64,000 bases of DNA, taken from NCBI GenBank assembly GCA_965228625.1, contig OZ245829.1, forward strand, positions 992,001 to 1,056,000. The letters are read 5' to 3'. The DNA is from UBA2767 sp965228625 (GTDB taxonomy: Bacteria; Pseudomonadota; Alphaproteobacteria; Rhizobiales; Methyloligellaceae). The notes below the pieces were generated by a model, which saw only the letters and a program-made list of their open reading frames with translations, had not been told where the DNA came from and did not search any database. Shown piece by piece: positions 36,015 through 45,520 of the stretch. The translations under genes were made by a program, and so were the position numbers. Within the stretch, counting starts at the first letter, position 1, and the number at the start of each line of letters is the position of its first letter.

Positions 36015-37619
36015 CTAGGGCGACGGGGCGCCGTCGCGAATGAGCTTGTAGTTGATGGAGTCGAGCAGGGCTTCAAACGACGCATCGACGATGTTGGGCG
36101 AGACTCCGACGGTGAACCAGCGGTTGCCCGACCCGTCGCGGCTTTCGACCAGAACGCGCGTAACCGCATCCGTGCCGCCGGTCAGAATCCGCACCTTGTA
36201 GTCGACCAGTTCGAGGTCGTCGATATAGTCCTGGTAATTGCCGAGATCCTTGCGGAGTGCCGTGTCGAGCGCATTGATCGGGCCGTTGCCCTCGCCGACG
36301 CTCATGACCGTCGACCCGTTCACGTGAACCTTGACGGTCGCCTCGGAAACCGTGACCAGCTCGCCGACGGCGTTGTGGCGGCGCTCGACCATGACCCGAA
36401 AACTGTCGACCTCGAAGAAGCGCGGCACGTTGCCGAGCGTCCGGCGCGCGAGGAGTTCAAACGAGGCATCAGCGCCTTCATAGGCGTATCCGGTTGCCTC
36501 GCGGCGTTTCACCTCGTCAAGCAAACGATCGAGTTTCGGATCGTCCTTTTGCGCCGTGATGCCGATGCGCTCCAGCTCGCCCATGATGTTCGACCGGCCG
36601 CCCTGGTCGGAGACGTAGAGGCGGCGTTCGTTCCCGACAAGCTCGGGATTCACATGCTCATAAGTCTCCGGCTCTTTCAGTATCGCGGAGGCGTGAATGC
36701 CGGCTTTCGTTGCGAACGCGGCCTCGCCCACATAAGGGGCGTGACGGTTCGGCGCGCGGTTGAGCAGTTCGTCGAGCAGGCGGGACGCATGGGTGAGCGT
36801 GCGCAACTGATGCGCGGTCACGCCTGTCTCATAGTGATCCGCATATTTCGACTTGAGCATCAGTGTCGGGATGATCGAGGTCAGGTTGGCATTGCCGCAG
36901 CGTTCGCCAAGTCCGTTCAAGGCGCCCTGGATCTGGCGCGCGCCGGCGCGGACGGCGGCCAGCGTGTTGGCGACGGCGTTTTCCGTATCGTTGTGCGTGT
37001 GGATGCCGAGATGGTCCCCGGGCACGACTTTCGTGACGTCGTGCACGATCTCTTCGATCTCGGTCGGCAGCGTGCCGCCATTGGTGTCGCACAGCACGAC
37101 CCATCGCGCGCCCTGATCGTAGGCCGCCCTGGCGCAGGCCAGCGCGTACTCCCGATCCGCCTTGTAGCCGTCGAAGAAGTGCTCGCAATCGAGCATCGCC
37201 TCACGCCCCGCGTCGGTCACCGCCTTCACCGACTCCGATATGGCGGAGACGTTCTCCTCGTTGCTGATACCGAGGGCGACGCGCACATGATAGTCCCAGG
37301 ATTTCGCAACAAGGCAGATCGCGTCGCACTCCGCCCGGAGCAGATCCTGGAAACCGGGATCGTTGGACACGCTGCGTCCGGCCCGTTTCGTCATGCCGAA
37401 CGCAGTGATCCGCGCGTTCTTGAGCTTGCGTGCCTCGGCGAAGAACTCGGTATCGACGGGATTGGCGCCCGGATATCCGCCTTCGATGTAGTCGACACCG
37501 ACCGCATCCAGGGTTTCGGCAATCAGGAGTTTGTCTTCCAGGGAAAAATCGATGCCGATGGTCTGCGCACCGTCGCGTAACGTGGTGTCGAACAGATAGA
37601 GGCGTTCTTTGTTGCTCAT
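36015..37619 (-). CDS. cimA: (R)-citramalate synthase
   Basis: 534 residues of the DRE-TIM barrel CimA type. It joins acetyl-CoA and pyruvate to give citramalate, a threonine-independent entry to isoleucine. The N-terminal LFDTTLRDGAQTIGIDF, the metal ligands in GIHTHNDTENAVAN and the C-terminal LeuA-like regulatory dimer domain are present. The first motif and 534 length separate it from LeuA. Ribosome site AGGGGC overlaps the stop of the small ORF in front, which itself overlaps cysS, so all three are coupled. Confidence 0.94.
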   Translation of the reverse strand: MSNKERLYLFDTTLRDGAQTIGIDFSLEDKLLIAETLDAVGVDYIEGGYPGANPVDTEFFAEARKLKNARITAFGMTKRAGRSVSNDPGFQDLLRAECDAICLVAKSWDYHVRVALGISNEENVSAISESVKAVTDAGREAMLDCEHFFDGYKADREYALACARAAYDQGARWVVLCDTNGGTLPTEIEEIVHDVTKVVPGDHLGIHTHNDTENAVANTLAAVRAGARQIQGALNGLGERCGNANLTSIIPTLMLKSKYADHYETGVTAHQLRTLTHASRLLDELLNRAPNRHAPYVGEAAFATKAGIHASAILKEPETYEHVNPELVGNERRLYVSDQGGRSNIMGELERIGITAQKDDPKLDRLLDEVKRREATGYAYEGADASFELLARRTLGNVPRFFEVDSFRVMVERRHNAVGELVTVSEATVKVHVNGSTVMSVGEGNGPINALDTALRKDLGNYQDYIDDLELVDYKVRILTGGTDAVTRVLVESRDGSGNRWFTVGVSPNIVDASFEALLDSINYKLIRDGAPSP

Positions 37620-37628
37620 GACATGCCC

Positions 37629-37754
37629 CTAAATCAGGCCGGCGAGATGAAACGCGACGGCCATCGCCAGAACAAGCACGACGAGCTTGATCGCCACGTA
37701 CCCCTTCCATCGGCGTGGAAACGGCAGATCCTTCTTGTGCAGCGGATCGGTCAT
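37629..37754 (-). CDS. Small single-span membrane protein between cysS and cimA
   Basis: A 41-residue ORF. It has a basic N-terminal half (MTDPLHKKDLPFPRRWKGY) and one hydrophobic helix (AIKLVVLVLAMAVAFHLAGL) ending at the stop. Its ATG lies within the cysS stop (ATGA, 37751-37754) and it ends nine bases before the cimA start. The placement, charge pattern and coding-like third positions argue for a real gene. I know no function; a single-pass inner-membrane protein with the N-terminus inside is the likely topology. Confidence 0.7.
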   Translation of the reverse strand: MTDPLHKKDLPFPRRWKGYVAIKLVVLVLAMAVAFHLAGLI

Positions 37755-39118
37755 CGTGCGATCTCCCATGTCGTACCCTCCGGCCCGTCCTTCAGGGCCA
37801 CCCCCATGCCGGCAAGTTCGTCGCGGATGCGGTCGGCTTCGGCGAAGTCCTTCGATTGTCTCGCCTCCAGCCGCGCGGCAACGAGGCTTTCAATCTTCTG
37901 CTCGTCGACGTCAACCGACGCGGGCCTCCATGCCGCCCACTCCTGTGTGCTCCGACCGAGCAACCCGATAAACCGCGCGCATGCCTTCAGGGACGCGGCG
38001 GCGCCTTTCTCTCCGCTCGCCGCTTCACGGCGCAGCTCGTGCATGGCCGCCAGCGCTTTCGGCGTGTTGAGGTCATCACACAGCGCATCGAGAACGTCGG
38101 CGCACAGTGCACCCTCGCCTTCGACGTTGGCGGTCAACTGGTACCAATGATCGAGCGTGCGCTTCGCTTCCCGCACACCGGCTTCCGTCCAATTGAAGGG
38201 TTGACGGTAGTGTGTCGTCAGCATGGCCAGCCGGATGGCCTCACCCGGCCACTCCTGCAGCAGGTCGTGGATGGTGATGAAGTTGCCGAGGGATTTCGAC
38301 ATCTTCTCACCCTCGACCTGCAGATAGCCGTTGTGCATCCACACCTGGGCCATCGTCGGCGTACCGAAGCAGCATCGCGACTGCGCGATTTCGTTCTCGT
38401 GATGGGGAAAGACGAGGTCGATGCCGCCACCGTGGATATCGAAGATCTCGCCGAGATGTTCCGCCGACATGGCAGAGCACTCGATGTGCCAGCCGGGCCG
38501 CCCCGGAGTCGCGATACCGCATGGACTGTCCCAGCCAGGCTCGCCGTCTTTGGACGGTTTCCACAGCACGAAGTCCATCGCGTCCTTCTTGTACGGCGCG
38601 ACCTCGACCCGCGCGCCCGCCTCCATCTCGTCGACGGAGCGTTTCGACAGTTTGCCGTAGTCGGGCATGGACGGGACGTGAAACAGAACGTGCTCTTCCG
38701 CCGCGTAGGCGTTCCCTTTCTCGACCAGCCGTTCGATCAACGCCTTCATCTGCTCGATGTGATCGGTCGCGCGTGGCTCGATCGTGGGAGGAAGCACGCC
38801 GAGCGCCGCGATGTCTTCGTGGAATTGCCGCGTGGTGCGCGCCGTGACTTCGCTGATCGGCACGCCCTCCTCGGCGGCCCGCGCGTTGATCTTGTCGTCA
38901 ACGTCGGTGATGTTGCGCGCGTAGGTCACGTGTTCGGTGCCATAGACGTGGCGCAGCAGCCGGAAAAGTACATCGAACACGATGACGGGGCGCGCATTTC
39001 CGATATGCGCGTAGTCGTAGACGGTCGGCCCGCAGACATACATGCGCACATTGTCCGGATCGAGTGGCGTGAACGTTTCTTTCTTGGCCGTGAGCGTATT
39101 GTAGAGTTTGAGTTCCAA
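37751..39118 (-). CDS. cysS: Cysteinyl-tRNA synthetase
   Basis: About 455 residues. The HIGH motif is TVYDYAHIGNARPVIVFDVL, the zinc-site cysteine lies just before it in MYVCGPTV, and the KMSKS motif is EKMSKSLGNF. I favour the TTG at 39118 because a GGAG ribosome site stands 9 bases upstream and the protein then begins like other CysS; a GTG at 39148 is the alternative and would add ten residues. It heads the cysS-small ORF-cimA unit. Confidence 0.95.
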   Translation of the reverse strand: MELKLYNTLTAKKETFTPLDPDNVRMYVCGPTVYDYAHIGNARPVIVFDVLFRLLRHVYGTEHVTYARNITDVDDKINARAAEEGVPISEVTARTTRQFHEDIAALGVLPPTIEPRATDHIEQMKALIERLVEKGNAYAAEEHVLFHVPSMPDYGKLSKRSVDEMEAGARVEVAPYKKDAMDFVLWKPSKDGEPGWDSPCGIATPGRPGWHIECSAMSAEHLGEIFDIHGGGIDLVFPHHENEIAQSRCCFGTPTMAQVWMHNGYLQVEGEKMSKSLGNFITIHDLLQEWPGEAIRLAMLTTHYRQPFNWTEAGVREAKRTLDHWYQLTANVEGEGALCADVLDALCDDLNTPKALAAMHELRREAASGEKGAAASLKACARFIGLLGRSTQEWAAWRPASVDVDEQKIESLVAARLEARQSKDFAEADRIRDELAGMGVALKDGPEGTTWEIAR

Positions 39119-39324
39119 CAGTCCGTCTCCGGCTGGCGGGGCGTTCACAGCAGCAAATTACGAGAAGAGTCGGGAGAACGGCCGCGCCAGCTTTTTGCTA
39201 GGCGCAGATAATAATGCTGCAAATGATAGCAACAGGTATACGCGCGTTTCCCGTCATGGCGCACGACAATGCTCAAGAAGGCTTAACAGGTCAAGGCGTT
39301 TGATGCCGGTCGGGTCCGATTGCG

Positions 39325-40104
39325 TCAGACGAAGGTGATTTCGATGCGCCCGAGCGCGCCGTAGTCGGCCAACGCCCGCTGTCCGGGCTTGATGTAGTGG
39401 AACCCGGTGCACGTTCCGGTGGACACGATCTCACCCGCCTTCAGCCCCAGTCCCCTTTTGGGCAACGTGTTTGCCAGCCATTCGAGCACATTGAAGGGAT
39501 GACCGAGCACGTTAGCGCCGGTTCCCTCTGCAATCTGCTCGCCATCGACCGTGAGCACGACCGGGTGCGTCGCCAGATCCAGGTCGCGCCATTCCTGACA
39601 AGGTTCACCGAGAACGAGGCCGCCGTTGAGCCCGCAATCCGCGGCCGCCAGGCCGACATTATCCTGCAGAAGGGAATCGAATCGCGGCGATATCAGTTCG
39701 AACGCGGGAATGAGCACGTCGACCGCGTCAAGAACCTCCTCGCGCGTATAGGCTTCGCCGCGCGGCGGCAGATCACGTGCGAACCGGAAGGCGAACTCGC
39801 ACTCGATACAATGGTGCGGGAACGTTGCCGCGTGCGGATGCGCGGGCGACGTATAAATATCCGGCGCATAGAAAGGTCCATAGAATGGTTCCTCGACGCC
39901 GTAGACCTCCTGCACCTTGGGCGCGGTGGCGCCGACCTTCCAACCGGCCAAAGGCCTGCTCCAGGACGCCATGAAAGCATCCTGAATCCTGTAGCCATCA
40001 CCGATCTTTACAGGCGATATCTCATCCAGGCCCTGAAGCAGCCGGCCCTCTTCCCGCGCTCCCGCGATCTCACGCGCCGCGCCCTCAATCTGTTCAGGTG
40101 TCAT
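39325..40104 (-). CDS. FAH-family 2-keto-4-pentenoate hydratase-like enzyme
   Basis: 259 residues of the fumarylacetoacetate hydrolase superfamily. The metal-binding IECEFAFRFARDLP and the later GLVLGEPCQEW and STGTCTGFHYIKPGQ segments fit hydratases and decarboxylases of aromatic meta-cleavage pathways. None of the other pathway genes is here, so it may act on another 2-keto acid. Upstream of it (40105-40303) I see no gene. Confidence 0.85.
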   Translation of the reverse strand: MTPEQIEGAAREIAGAREEGRLLQGLDEISPVKIGDGYRIQDAFMASWSRPLAGWKVGATAPKVQEVYGVEEPFYGPFYAPDIYTSPAHPHAATFPHHCIECEFAFRFARDLPPRGEAYTREEVLDAVDVLIPAFELISPRFDSLLQDNVGLAAADCGLNGGLVLGEPCQEWRDLDLATHPVVLTVDGEQIAEGTGANVLGHPFNVLEWLANTLPKRGLGLKAGEIVSTGTCTGFHYIKPGQRALADYGALGRIEITFV

Positions 40105-40303
40105 GGTCCCCCCAATGTCGGACTGGTCACGTCGGACCGCCTAGTCGATAATGCAAAGCGTGCACCATTTGCAGGAATTGCCACATCCGGTCAAATTATG
40201 TGATCAAAGGCCACCTTGCACGAACCCGGGTCCCGACGTATTGGTGCCTCATTGACCCCATAATTTGACTGAATCGCGAACTGCGAGTGATGCGAGCGGC
40301 CAG

Positions 40304-41401
40304 ATGTTGTTGAACCTGAAGCGAAAATTACCGGAGGCCCGGCGGTTTATCGCCCGGCATCGCAAGCTGTCGGTTTCGGCGCTTTGCGGCGGTCTCGTCG
40401 CTTTCGGCGTTGCCGGAGCCTGGTCTCTGGCCGTTGCGCAGCAACCTTATCCGGGCCAGGCGCCCTACCCGCAGCCGAATCAGGGGCCGCCGCCGAATTA
40501 TCAGCAGGCCTATCCGCAGCCCGGCTATCAGGGCGGGAATGCACCCTCGACCCGTGATCTGCGGTGCGCGCAGCTTGAACATCAACTGGCGAACGAGTGG
40601 GTTCAGCGTCAGCAGGGCCGTGGCGACAGGCGCAGCATCGAGCGCAACATCCGCAAATATGACCGCATCTACCAGACCACCCAGGCAAAAGCGAACCGGC
40701 AGGGGTGTTATCGGAGCAACTTCATTTTTGGCCGGTCGCTCGTACGTACCCCGAAATGCATGCGGCTCCATCGTCAGGTCGAAGAGGCCAGGCGCCAGCT
40801 TGAGAATCTGCACGCGCAGCGTCAGGCCTCGCGCGGCGGCCGCAACAGACGCCAGGCCGAGGTGGCAAATGCCCTGGCGCGGGCCGGATGCGCCCCGAGA
40901 GGACAACGCCAGGCACGGCGCGGTGGCGGACTGCTGCGCTGGTTCGAGGAATGGGACACGTCACCGCGTCGAGATCTGCGCACGTCGCGTATCGAAGACT
41001 ACGCGACATACCGGACCTTGTGCGTGCGCTCCTGCGACGGATACTACTTCCCGGTCAGCTACTCGACGCTCCCGAGTAATTTCGGACGCGACATACAGCA
41101 ATGCCAGTCGCAATGCGCCGCCCCCGCGGAGTTGTTCGTCTACCGGAACCCGGGTGAGGAAGCCGAACAGGCGGTCTCCACCGACGGGTTGCGCGCATAC
41201 AACGATCTTCCCAATGCGTGGCGCTATCGCAAGGAGTATGTGAAGGGTTGCTCGTGCAAGACCACCGAGTACAACCCCGACGAAATCGCCACGTCGAACC
41301 AGAAGGCCGAGGCACCGCAGTCGGAAGTACCGTCTCCCGCCGGATCGGGTAGTGGCGCGCAGTTCGCCGACGACCAGAACAAGCCTGAACAGACCCAGTA
41401 G
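40304..41401 (+). CDS. DUF2865 family exported protein
   Basis: 365 residues. A basic start is followed by one hydrophobic helix (VSALCGGLVAFGVAGAWSL), then a Pro/Gln/Tyr-rich linker and an arginine-rich coiled region. The DUF2865 core has YRTLCVRSCDGYYFPVS, an ordered set of cysteines and SQCAAPAELFVYRNPG. The family is known mainly from Hyphomicrobiales and is uncharacterised. ATG 40304 is chosen; a TTG at 40265 would extend it by 13 residues. The C-terminal tail is acidic and low-complexity. Confidence 0.85.
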   Translation: MLLNLKRKLPEARRFIARHRKLSVSALCGGLVAFGVAGAWSLAVAQQPYPGQAPYPQPNQGPPPNYQQAYPQPGYQGGNAPSTRDLRCAQLEHQLANEWVQRQQGRGDRRSIERNIRKYDRIYQTTQAKANRQGCYRSNFIFGRSLVRTPKCMRLHRQVEEARRQLENLHAQRQASRGGRNRRQAEVANALARAGCAPRGQRQARRGGGLLRWFEEWDTSPRRDLRTSRIEDYATYRTLCVRSCDGYYFPVSYSTLPSNFGRDIQQCQSQCAAPAELFVYRNPGEEAEQAVSTDGLRAYNDLPNAWRYRKEYVKGCSCKTTEYNPDEIATSNQKAEAPQSEVPSPAGSGSGAQFADDQNKPEQTQ

Positions 41402-41422
41402 GTCTGCGTTCCAATATTCCAG

Positions 41423-43081
41423 TTAGAGGTCTTCCCGGAACCGGTTGGTGATCGGATAGCGCCGGTCGCGGCCGAAGTTCTTTTGCGTGATCTTCACGCC
41501 CGGCGGTGACTGGCGGCGCTTGTACTCGGCCAGATAGAGCAGTCGCTCCACGTCGCTCACGGTCTTCTCGTCATGGCCGCGGGCGACGATGTCGGCAAGC
41601 GGCATTTCCTGCTCGACAAGGCATGCGAGAATATCGTCAAGAACGTCATAGGGCGGCAGGGAGTCCTGATCGGTTTGTCCGGGCTTCAGCTCCGCCGTGG
41701 GCGCCTTGGTGATGATGTTCTCCGGGATGACGATGCCGTCCGGCCCCAGACCGCCGCGCGGCACGTTTGCGTTGCGCCAGCGCGCGAGGGTGTAGACCTC
41801 CGTCTTGTAGAGATCCTTGATCGGGTTGAAGCCGCCGTTCATGTCGCCATAAAGGGTCGCATACCCGACCGACATTTCCGATTTGTTTCCCGTGGTCACC
41901 AGCATCGATCCGAACTTGTTGGAAACGGCCATCAGCATGGTGCCCCGCGTGCGGGACTGAACGTTCTCCTCCGCCGTCCCAGCGGGAAGGCCGTCGAACA
42001 AAGGCTTCAGGCTCTCGGTGAACCCGTCGACCGGCTTGTGGACCGGAACGATGTCGTAGCGGACGCCAAGCGCCTCGGCACACTCCGCGGCGTCGTTCAG
42101 GCTTTCATTGCTCGTATAGGCGTATGGCAGCATGACGCAGTGCACCTTTTCAGGACCCAGCGCATCAACCGATATCGCCGCGCACACGGCTGAGTCGATG
42201 CCGCCGGAAAGTCCAAGCACAACACCGGGAAAGCCGTTTTTGCTGACATAATCTCTCAAGCCGAGAACGCACGCCGCATAGTTCGCCGCGTCGCCTTCCT
42301 CAAGAGTGGCCAGATCGCCCCGTTCGCAGCGCCACGTCTCGTCGTCCCGCACCCATTCGGTCAGGATTATGGCTTCCTCCCAGGCCGGGAGTTGAACCGC
42401 AAGCGAGCAGTCCCTGTTCAGCACGAAAGACGCCCCATCGAAAACGAGCTCGTCCTGGCCGCCGACCTGGTTGACATAGGCGAGAGGAACACCGGTCTCC
42501 GTCACCCGCGCGGCAGCGAGGTTGATGCGTACGTCCGTTTTGCCCGAGGAGTACGGCGAGCCGTTCGGCACGAGCAGCAGTTCCGCACCTGTTTCGACAA
42601 GGCACTCGCACACTTCCTCGCCCCAGATATCCTCGCAGATGGGCACGCCGATCCGCACGCCGCGGAAATTGACGGGACCCGGCAGCGGTCCGGCGGAGAA
42701 AACGCGCTTCTCGTCGAACACGTCATAGTTCGGCAGATCGTTCTTGTAGCGGACGGCGGATATCTCACCGCCGTCGAGCAACGCCACTGCGTTGTAAACG
42801 TTTTCGCCCTCTTCCCAGGGCGCACCGATCAGAACCGCCGGACCGCCGTCCGCCGTTTCCTTGGCCAGCGCCTCGATCTCGGCACGCACGGCGGCGCGAA
42901 ACGCCGGTTTCAGAACAAGGTCCTCCGGCGGATAGCCGCAAATGAAAAGCTCTGTGAAGACGACGAGGTCCGCGTTCTGATCCGCGGCGCTCGCGCGCGC
43001 TTTTCTCGCCCGGGCGCCATTGCCGGCGATATCACCGACGACCGGGTTGAGCTGCGCGAGGGCAATACGGATCGTGTCCAT
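41423..43081 (-). CDS. nadE: Glutamine-dependent NAD+ synthase
   Basis: 552 residues in two parts. The N-terminal nitrilase-type glutaminase (about 1-260) has the Glu in FTELFICGYPPEDL, the Lys in YKNDLPNYDVF and the Cys in GVPICEDIWG. The C-terminal synthetase has the P-loop GLSGGIDSAV and NKSEMSVGYATLYGD. It amidates deamido-NAD. ATG 43081 gives the family N-terminus; ATG 43096 would add five residues. It is convergent with the DUF2865 gene. Confidence 0.95.
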   Translation of the reverse strand: MDTIRIALAQLNPVVGDIAGNGARARKARASAADQNADLVVFTELFICGYPPEDLVLKPAFRAAVRAEIEALAKETADGGPAVLIGAPWEEGENVYNAVALLDGGEISAVRYKNDLPNYDVFDEKRVFSAGPLPGPVNFRGVRIGVPICEDIWGEEVCECLVETGAELLLVPNGSPYSSGKTDVRINLAAARVTETGVPLAYVNQVGGQDELVFDGASFVLNRDCSLAVQLPAWEEAIILTEWVRDDETWRCERGDLATLEEGDAANYAACVLGLRDYVSKNGFPGVVLGLSGGIDSAVCAAISVDALGPEKVHCVMLPYAYTSNESLNDAAECAEALGVRYDIVPVHKPVDGFTESLKPLFDGLPAGTAEENVQSRTRGTMLMAVSNKFGSMLVTTGNKSEMSVGYATLYGDMNGGFNPIKDLYKTEVYTLARWRNANVPRGGLGPDGIVIPENIITKAPTAELKPGQTDQDSLPPYDVLDDILACLVEQEMPLADIVARGHDEKTVSDVERLLYLAEYKRRQSPPGVKITQKNFGRDRRYPITNRFREDL

Positions 43082-43172
43082 CTCATCATTTGGCATGGGC
43101 GGAGATTACCGGTGCGCCGGAACGGCCCGCAAGGGCCGTCCCGTTTGACTCATCGACGCATGGAACGCGGCG

Positions 43173-44561
43173 TCATCCGCCGGACGCGGACTTCCGCGGC
43201 GCGGCGGGTTCGGCACGGTCCCGTTTGAGGCGGTCCGAGATCAGGAATGCCAGCTCAAGCGCCTGATCGGCGTTGAGGCGCGGATCGCAATGGGTGTGGT
43301 AGCGGTCGGAAAGGTCCGTCTCCGTCACTTCGCGCGCGCCGCCGATGCACTCGGTCACGTTCTTGCCGGTCATCTCCAGATGCACGCCGCCCGGGTGCGT
43401 TCCTTCGGCCCGGTGAATGTCGAAAAAGGCCTCGACCTCCTGGAGGATCAGATCGAACGGCCGGGTCTTGTACCCGTTTGACGCCTTGATCGTGTTGCCG
43501 TGCATCGGGTCGCAGGACCACACGACGCTCTTTCCCTCACGCTCGACCGCGCGGACCAAGTCCGGAAAAACCTCACCTGCCTTGTCGGCGCCGAATCGGC
43601 AGATCAGCGTCAGACGGCCCGGCTCATTCTCCGGATTGAGAACGTCGGCAATCCGGATCAACTCGTCCGGGTCCGTCGAGGGTCCGCACTTCATGCCGAT
43701 CGGATTCTTGACGCCGCGGGCAAACTCGATATGGGCGTGGTCCGGCTGGCGGGTCCGGTCGCCGATCCAGACGAAGTGGCCGGACGTCGCGTACCAGTCG
43801 CCGGACGTGGAATCGATCCGTGTCAGGGCCTGCTCGTAGCCGAGCAACAGCGCCTCGTGTGACGTGAACACGTCGGTCGACCGAAGCTGGGGCGTATTCT
43901 CCGGGGTCAGGCCGCAGGCGCGCATGAACTCCAGGCACTCGGAAATCCGGTCGGCGACTTCCTCGTAGTGCTTCTCCGCCGGGCCATCCTTCAGAAAGCC
44001 GAGGTTCCATTGGTGAACGTGGTCGAGATTGGCATAGCCGCCCGTTGCCAGCGCGCGCAGCAGGTTCAGCGTTGCGGCCGACTGTCGGTACGCCTTGAGC
44101 AGGCGCTGCGGGTCGGGAATGCGCGAGCTCTCCGTGAACTGGATATCGTTGATGATGTCACCGCGGTAGCTGGGCAACTCGATGTCGCCCTGCTTTTCCG
44201 TAGGCGCCGAACGCGGCTTCGCGAACTGGCCGGCGATACGTCCGAGCTTCACCACCGGACAGCCGCCGGCAAAGGTAAGAACAACCGCCATTTGCAGAAA
44301 CACGCGGAAGAAGTCGCGGATATTGTCGGCGCCGTGCTCGGCGAAGCTCTCGGCACAATCGCCGCCCTGCAGCAGAAAGGCCTCACCCCGCGATACGTTG
44401 CCCAACTGTCGCTTCAGCTCCCGGGCCTCACCTGCAAACACGAGCGGCGGAAACGTCGCGAGCTGCTCCTCGACCGACTCGAGTTTCTCGGCATCGGGAT
44501 AATCGGGCACCTGTACGATCGGCTTCGAGCGCCAGGTGTCGGGGGACCAGGGTGCAGCCAT
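43173..44561 (-). CDS. Class II 3-deoxy-7-phosphoheptulonate synthase
   Basis: 462 residues of the plant-type (class II) DAHP synthase, the first step of aromatic amino-acid synthesis from PEP and erythrose 4-phosphate. Clear motifs are FLLQGGDCAESF, GRIAGQFAKPRS, SCDPMHGNT and the HLEMTGKNVTEC stretch that carries metal ligands. In Rhizobiales this gene often lies near gor and rpiA, as it does here within 5 kb. Confidence 0.96.
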   Translation of the reverse strand: MAAPWSPDTWRSKPIVQVPDYPDAEKLESVEEQLATFPPLVFAGEARELKRQLGNVSRGEAFLLQGGDCAESFAEHGADNIRDFFRVFLQMAVVLTFAGGCPVVKLGRIAGQFAKPRSAPTEKQGDIELPSYRGDIINDIQFTESSRIPDPQRLLKAYRQSAATLNLLRALATGGYANLDHVHQWNLGFLKDGPAEKHYEEVADRISECLEFMRACGLTPENTPQLRSTDVFTSHEALLLGYEQALTRIDSTSGDWYATSGHFVWIGDRTRQPDHAHIEFARGVKNPIGMKCGPSTDPDELIRIADVLNPENEPGRLTLICRFGADKAGEVFPDLVRAVEREGKSVVWSCDPMHGNTIKASNGYKTRPFDLILQEVEAFFDIHRAEGTHPGGVHLEMTGKNVTECIGGAREVTETDLSDRYHTHCDPRLNADQALELAFLISDRLKRDRAEPAAPRKSASGG

Positions 44562-44738
44562 AACTCTAAACTCCGAATAGAATGGATGATCGCTGGGGAG
44601 GCTTAAGCAAACGTTTTAACTGGTTTGAGATCCCAACCGGATCGATCACGCCTCGCGATCGTGTTCGCTATATAGGCCATTGCCCCCATTGTGACCAGTA
44701 CGTGTCGACCTTCAAACGACCCGCAAGGATGAAAGACC

Positions 44739-45470
44739 ATGCCCGTTACACCCTTTCCAGAGCATTCGCACGATCCGGGGGATATCGCCCGCCGGCTGCA
44801 GGACGGTCCGAGGATCAGTTATCTGCGCGACTGGGTCTATGGCGGCATCGACGGAACGGTGACAACGTTTGCCATCGTCGCCGGTGCTGTCGGCGCCGAC
44901 CTGTCGAACCGGTTCCTGCTGATTCTCGGCGTTGCCAACCTGCTGGCGGACGGTTTTTCCATGGCGGCGGCGAATTACTCCGGCACCAAGGCGGAGATCG
45001 AGGAGTACAGCCTCGTTCGTGAAATGGAAGAGCGGCACATCGACACCGAGCCTGAAGGCGAGCGCGAGGAAATCCGCCAGATCTTCATGGCCAAGGGCTT
45101 CAAGGGGAGAGCCCTGAAGGATGCCGTCGATGTCATCACCGCTGAGAAGGAGCGGTGGATCGACACGATGATGACGGAAGAGCACGGGCTTCCGCGCGTG
45201 ACCCGTTCACCGGTCACCGCGGGCCTGGTGACTTTTTTGGCGTTCGTGGCTTGTGGATTCCTGCCCGTGGCCCCATTTGCGTTCGGTGTGCACGCCAGCA
45301 TTGTTGTCTCCGTTGCAATGGCGGCGTTCACCTTTTTCCTTATCGGCTCCTTGCGGAGCCGTTGGTCTCCAGTACATTGGTTGAGGGCGGGGACGGAAAC
45401 CCTTGTTATCGGCCTTGTTTCTGCCGGTGTCGCGTATCTTGTTGGTGATTTTCTCAAACAAATCGTGTGA
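44739..45470 (+). CDS. VIT1/CCC1-family metal transporter
   Basis: 243 residues with about five membrane helices. The first has the family pattern YGGIDGTVTTFAIVAG and the second GVANLLADGFSMAAANY. Between helices 2 and 3 lies a glutamate-rich cytoplasmic domain (about 85-150) that binds metals in homologues. Members move Fe2+ or Mn2+. AAGGATGA is its ribosome site, and a TATATA-like -10 element is at 44668-44673. The YbdK-like gene follows. Confidence 0.9.
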   Translation: MPVTPFPEHSHDPGDIARRLQDGPRISYLRDWVYGGIDGTVTTFAIVAGAVGADLSNRFLLILGVANLLADGFSMAAANYSGTKAEIEEYSLVREMEERHIDTEPEGEREEIRQIFMAKGFKGRALKDAVDVITAEKERWIDTMMTEEHGLPRVTRSPVTAGLVTFLAFVACGFLPVAPFAFGVHASIVVSVAMAAFTFFLIGSLRSRWSPVHWLRAGTETLVIGLVSAGVAYLVGDFLKQIV

Positions 45471-45520
45471 CGGGGACCGGTTCATCCGTTTGGTCCTTCC
45501 CGCCACATCACGGTGACGCC

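Noticed and set aside
35873..36169. N-terminal extension of the DMT permease to 36169
   Set aside because: It overlaps the 3' end of cimA and is rich in Ser/Arg/Pro like a shadow frame.
45467..45520. GTG start of the YbdK-type ligase overlapping the VIT1-type gene
   Set aside because: It adds 18 residues without family similarity; ATG 45521 gives the usual N-terminus.
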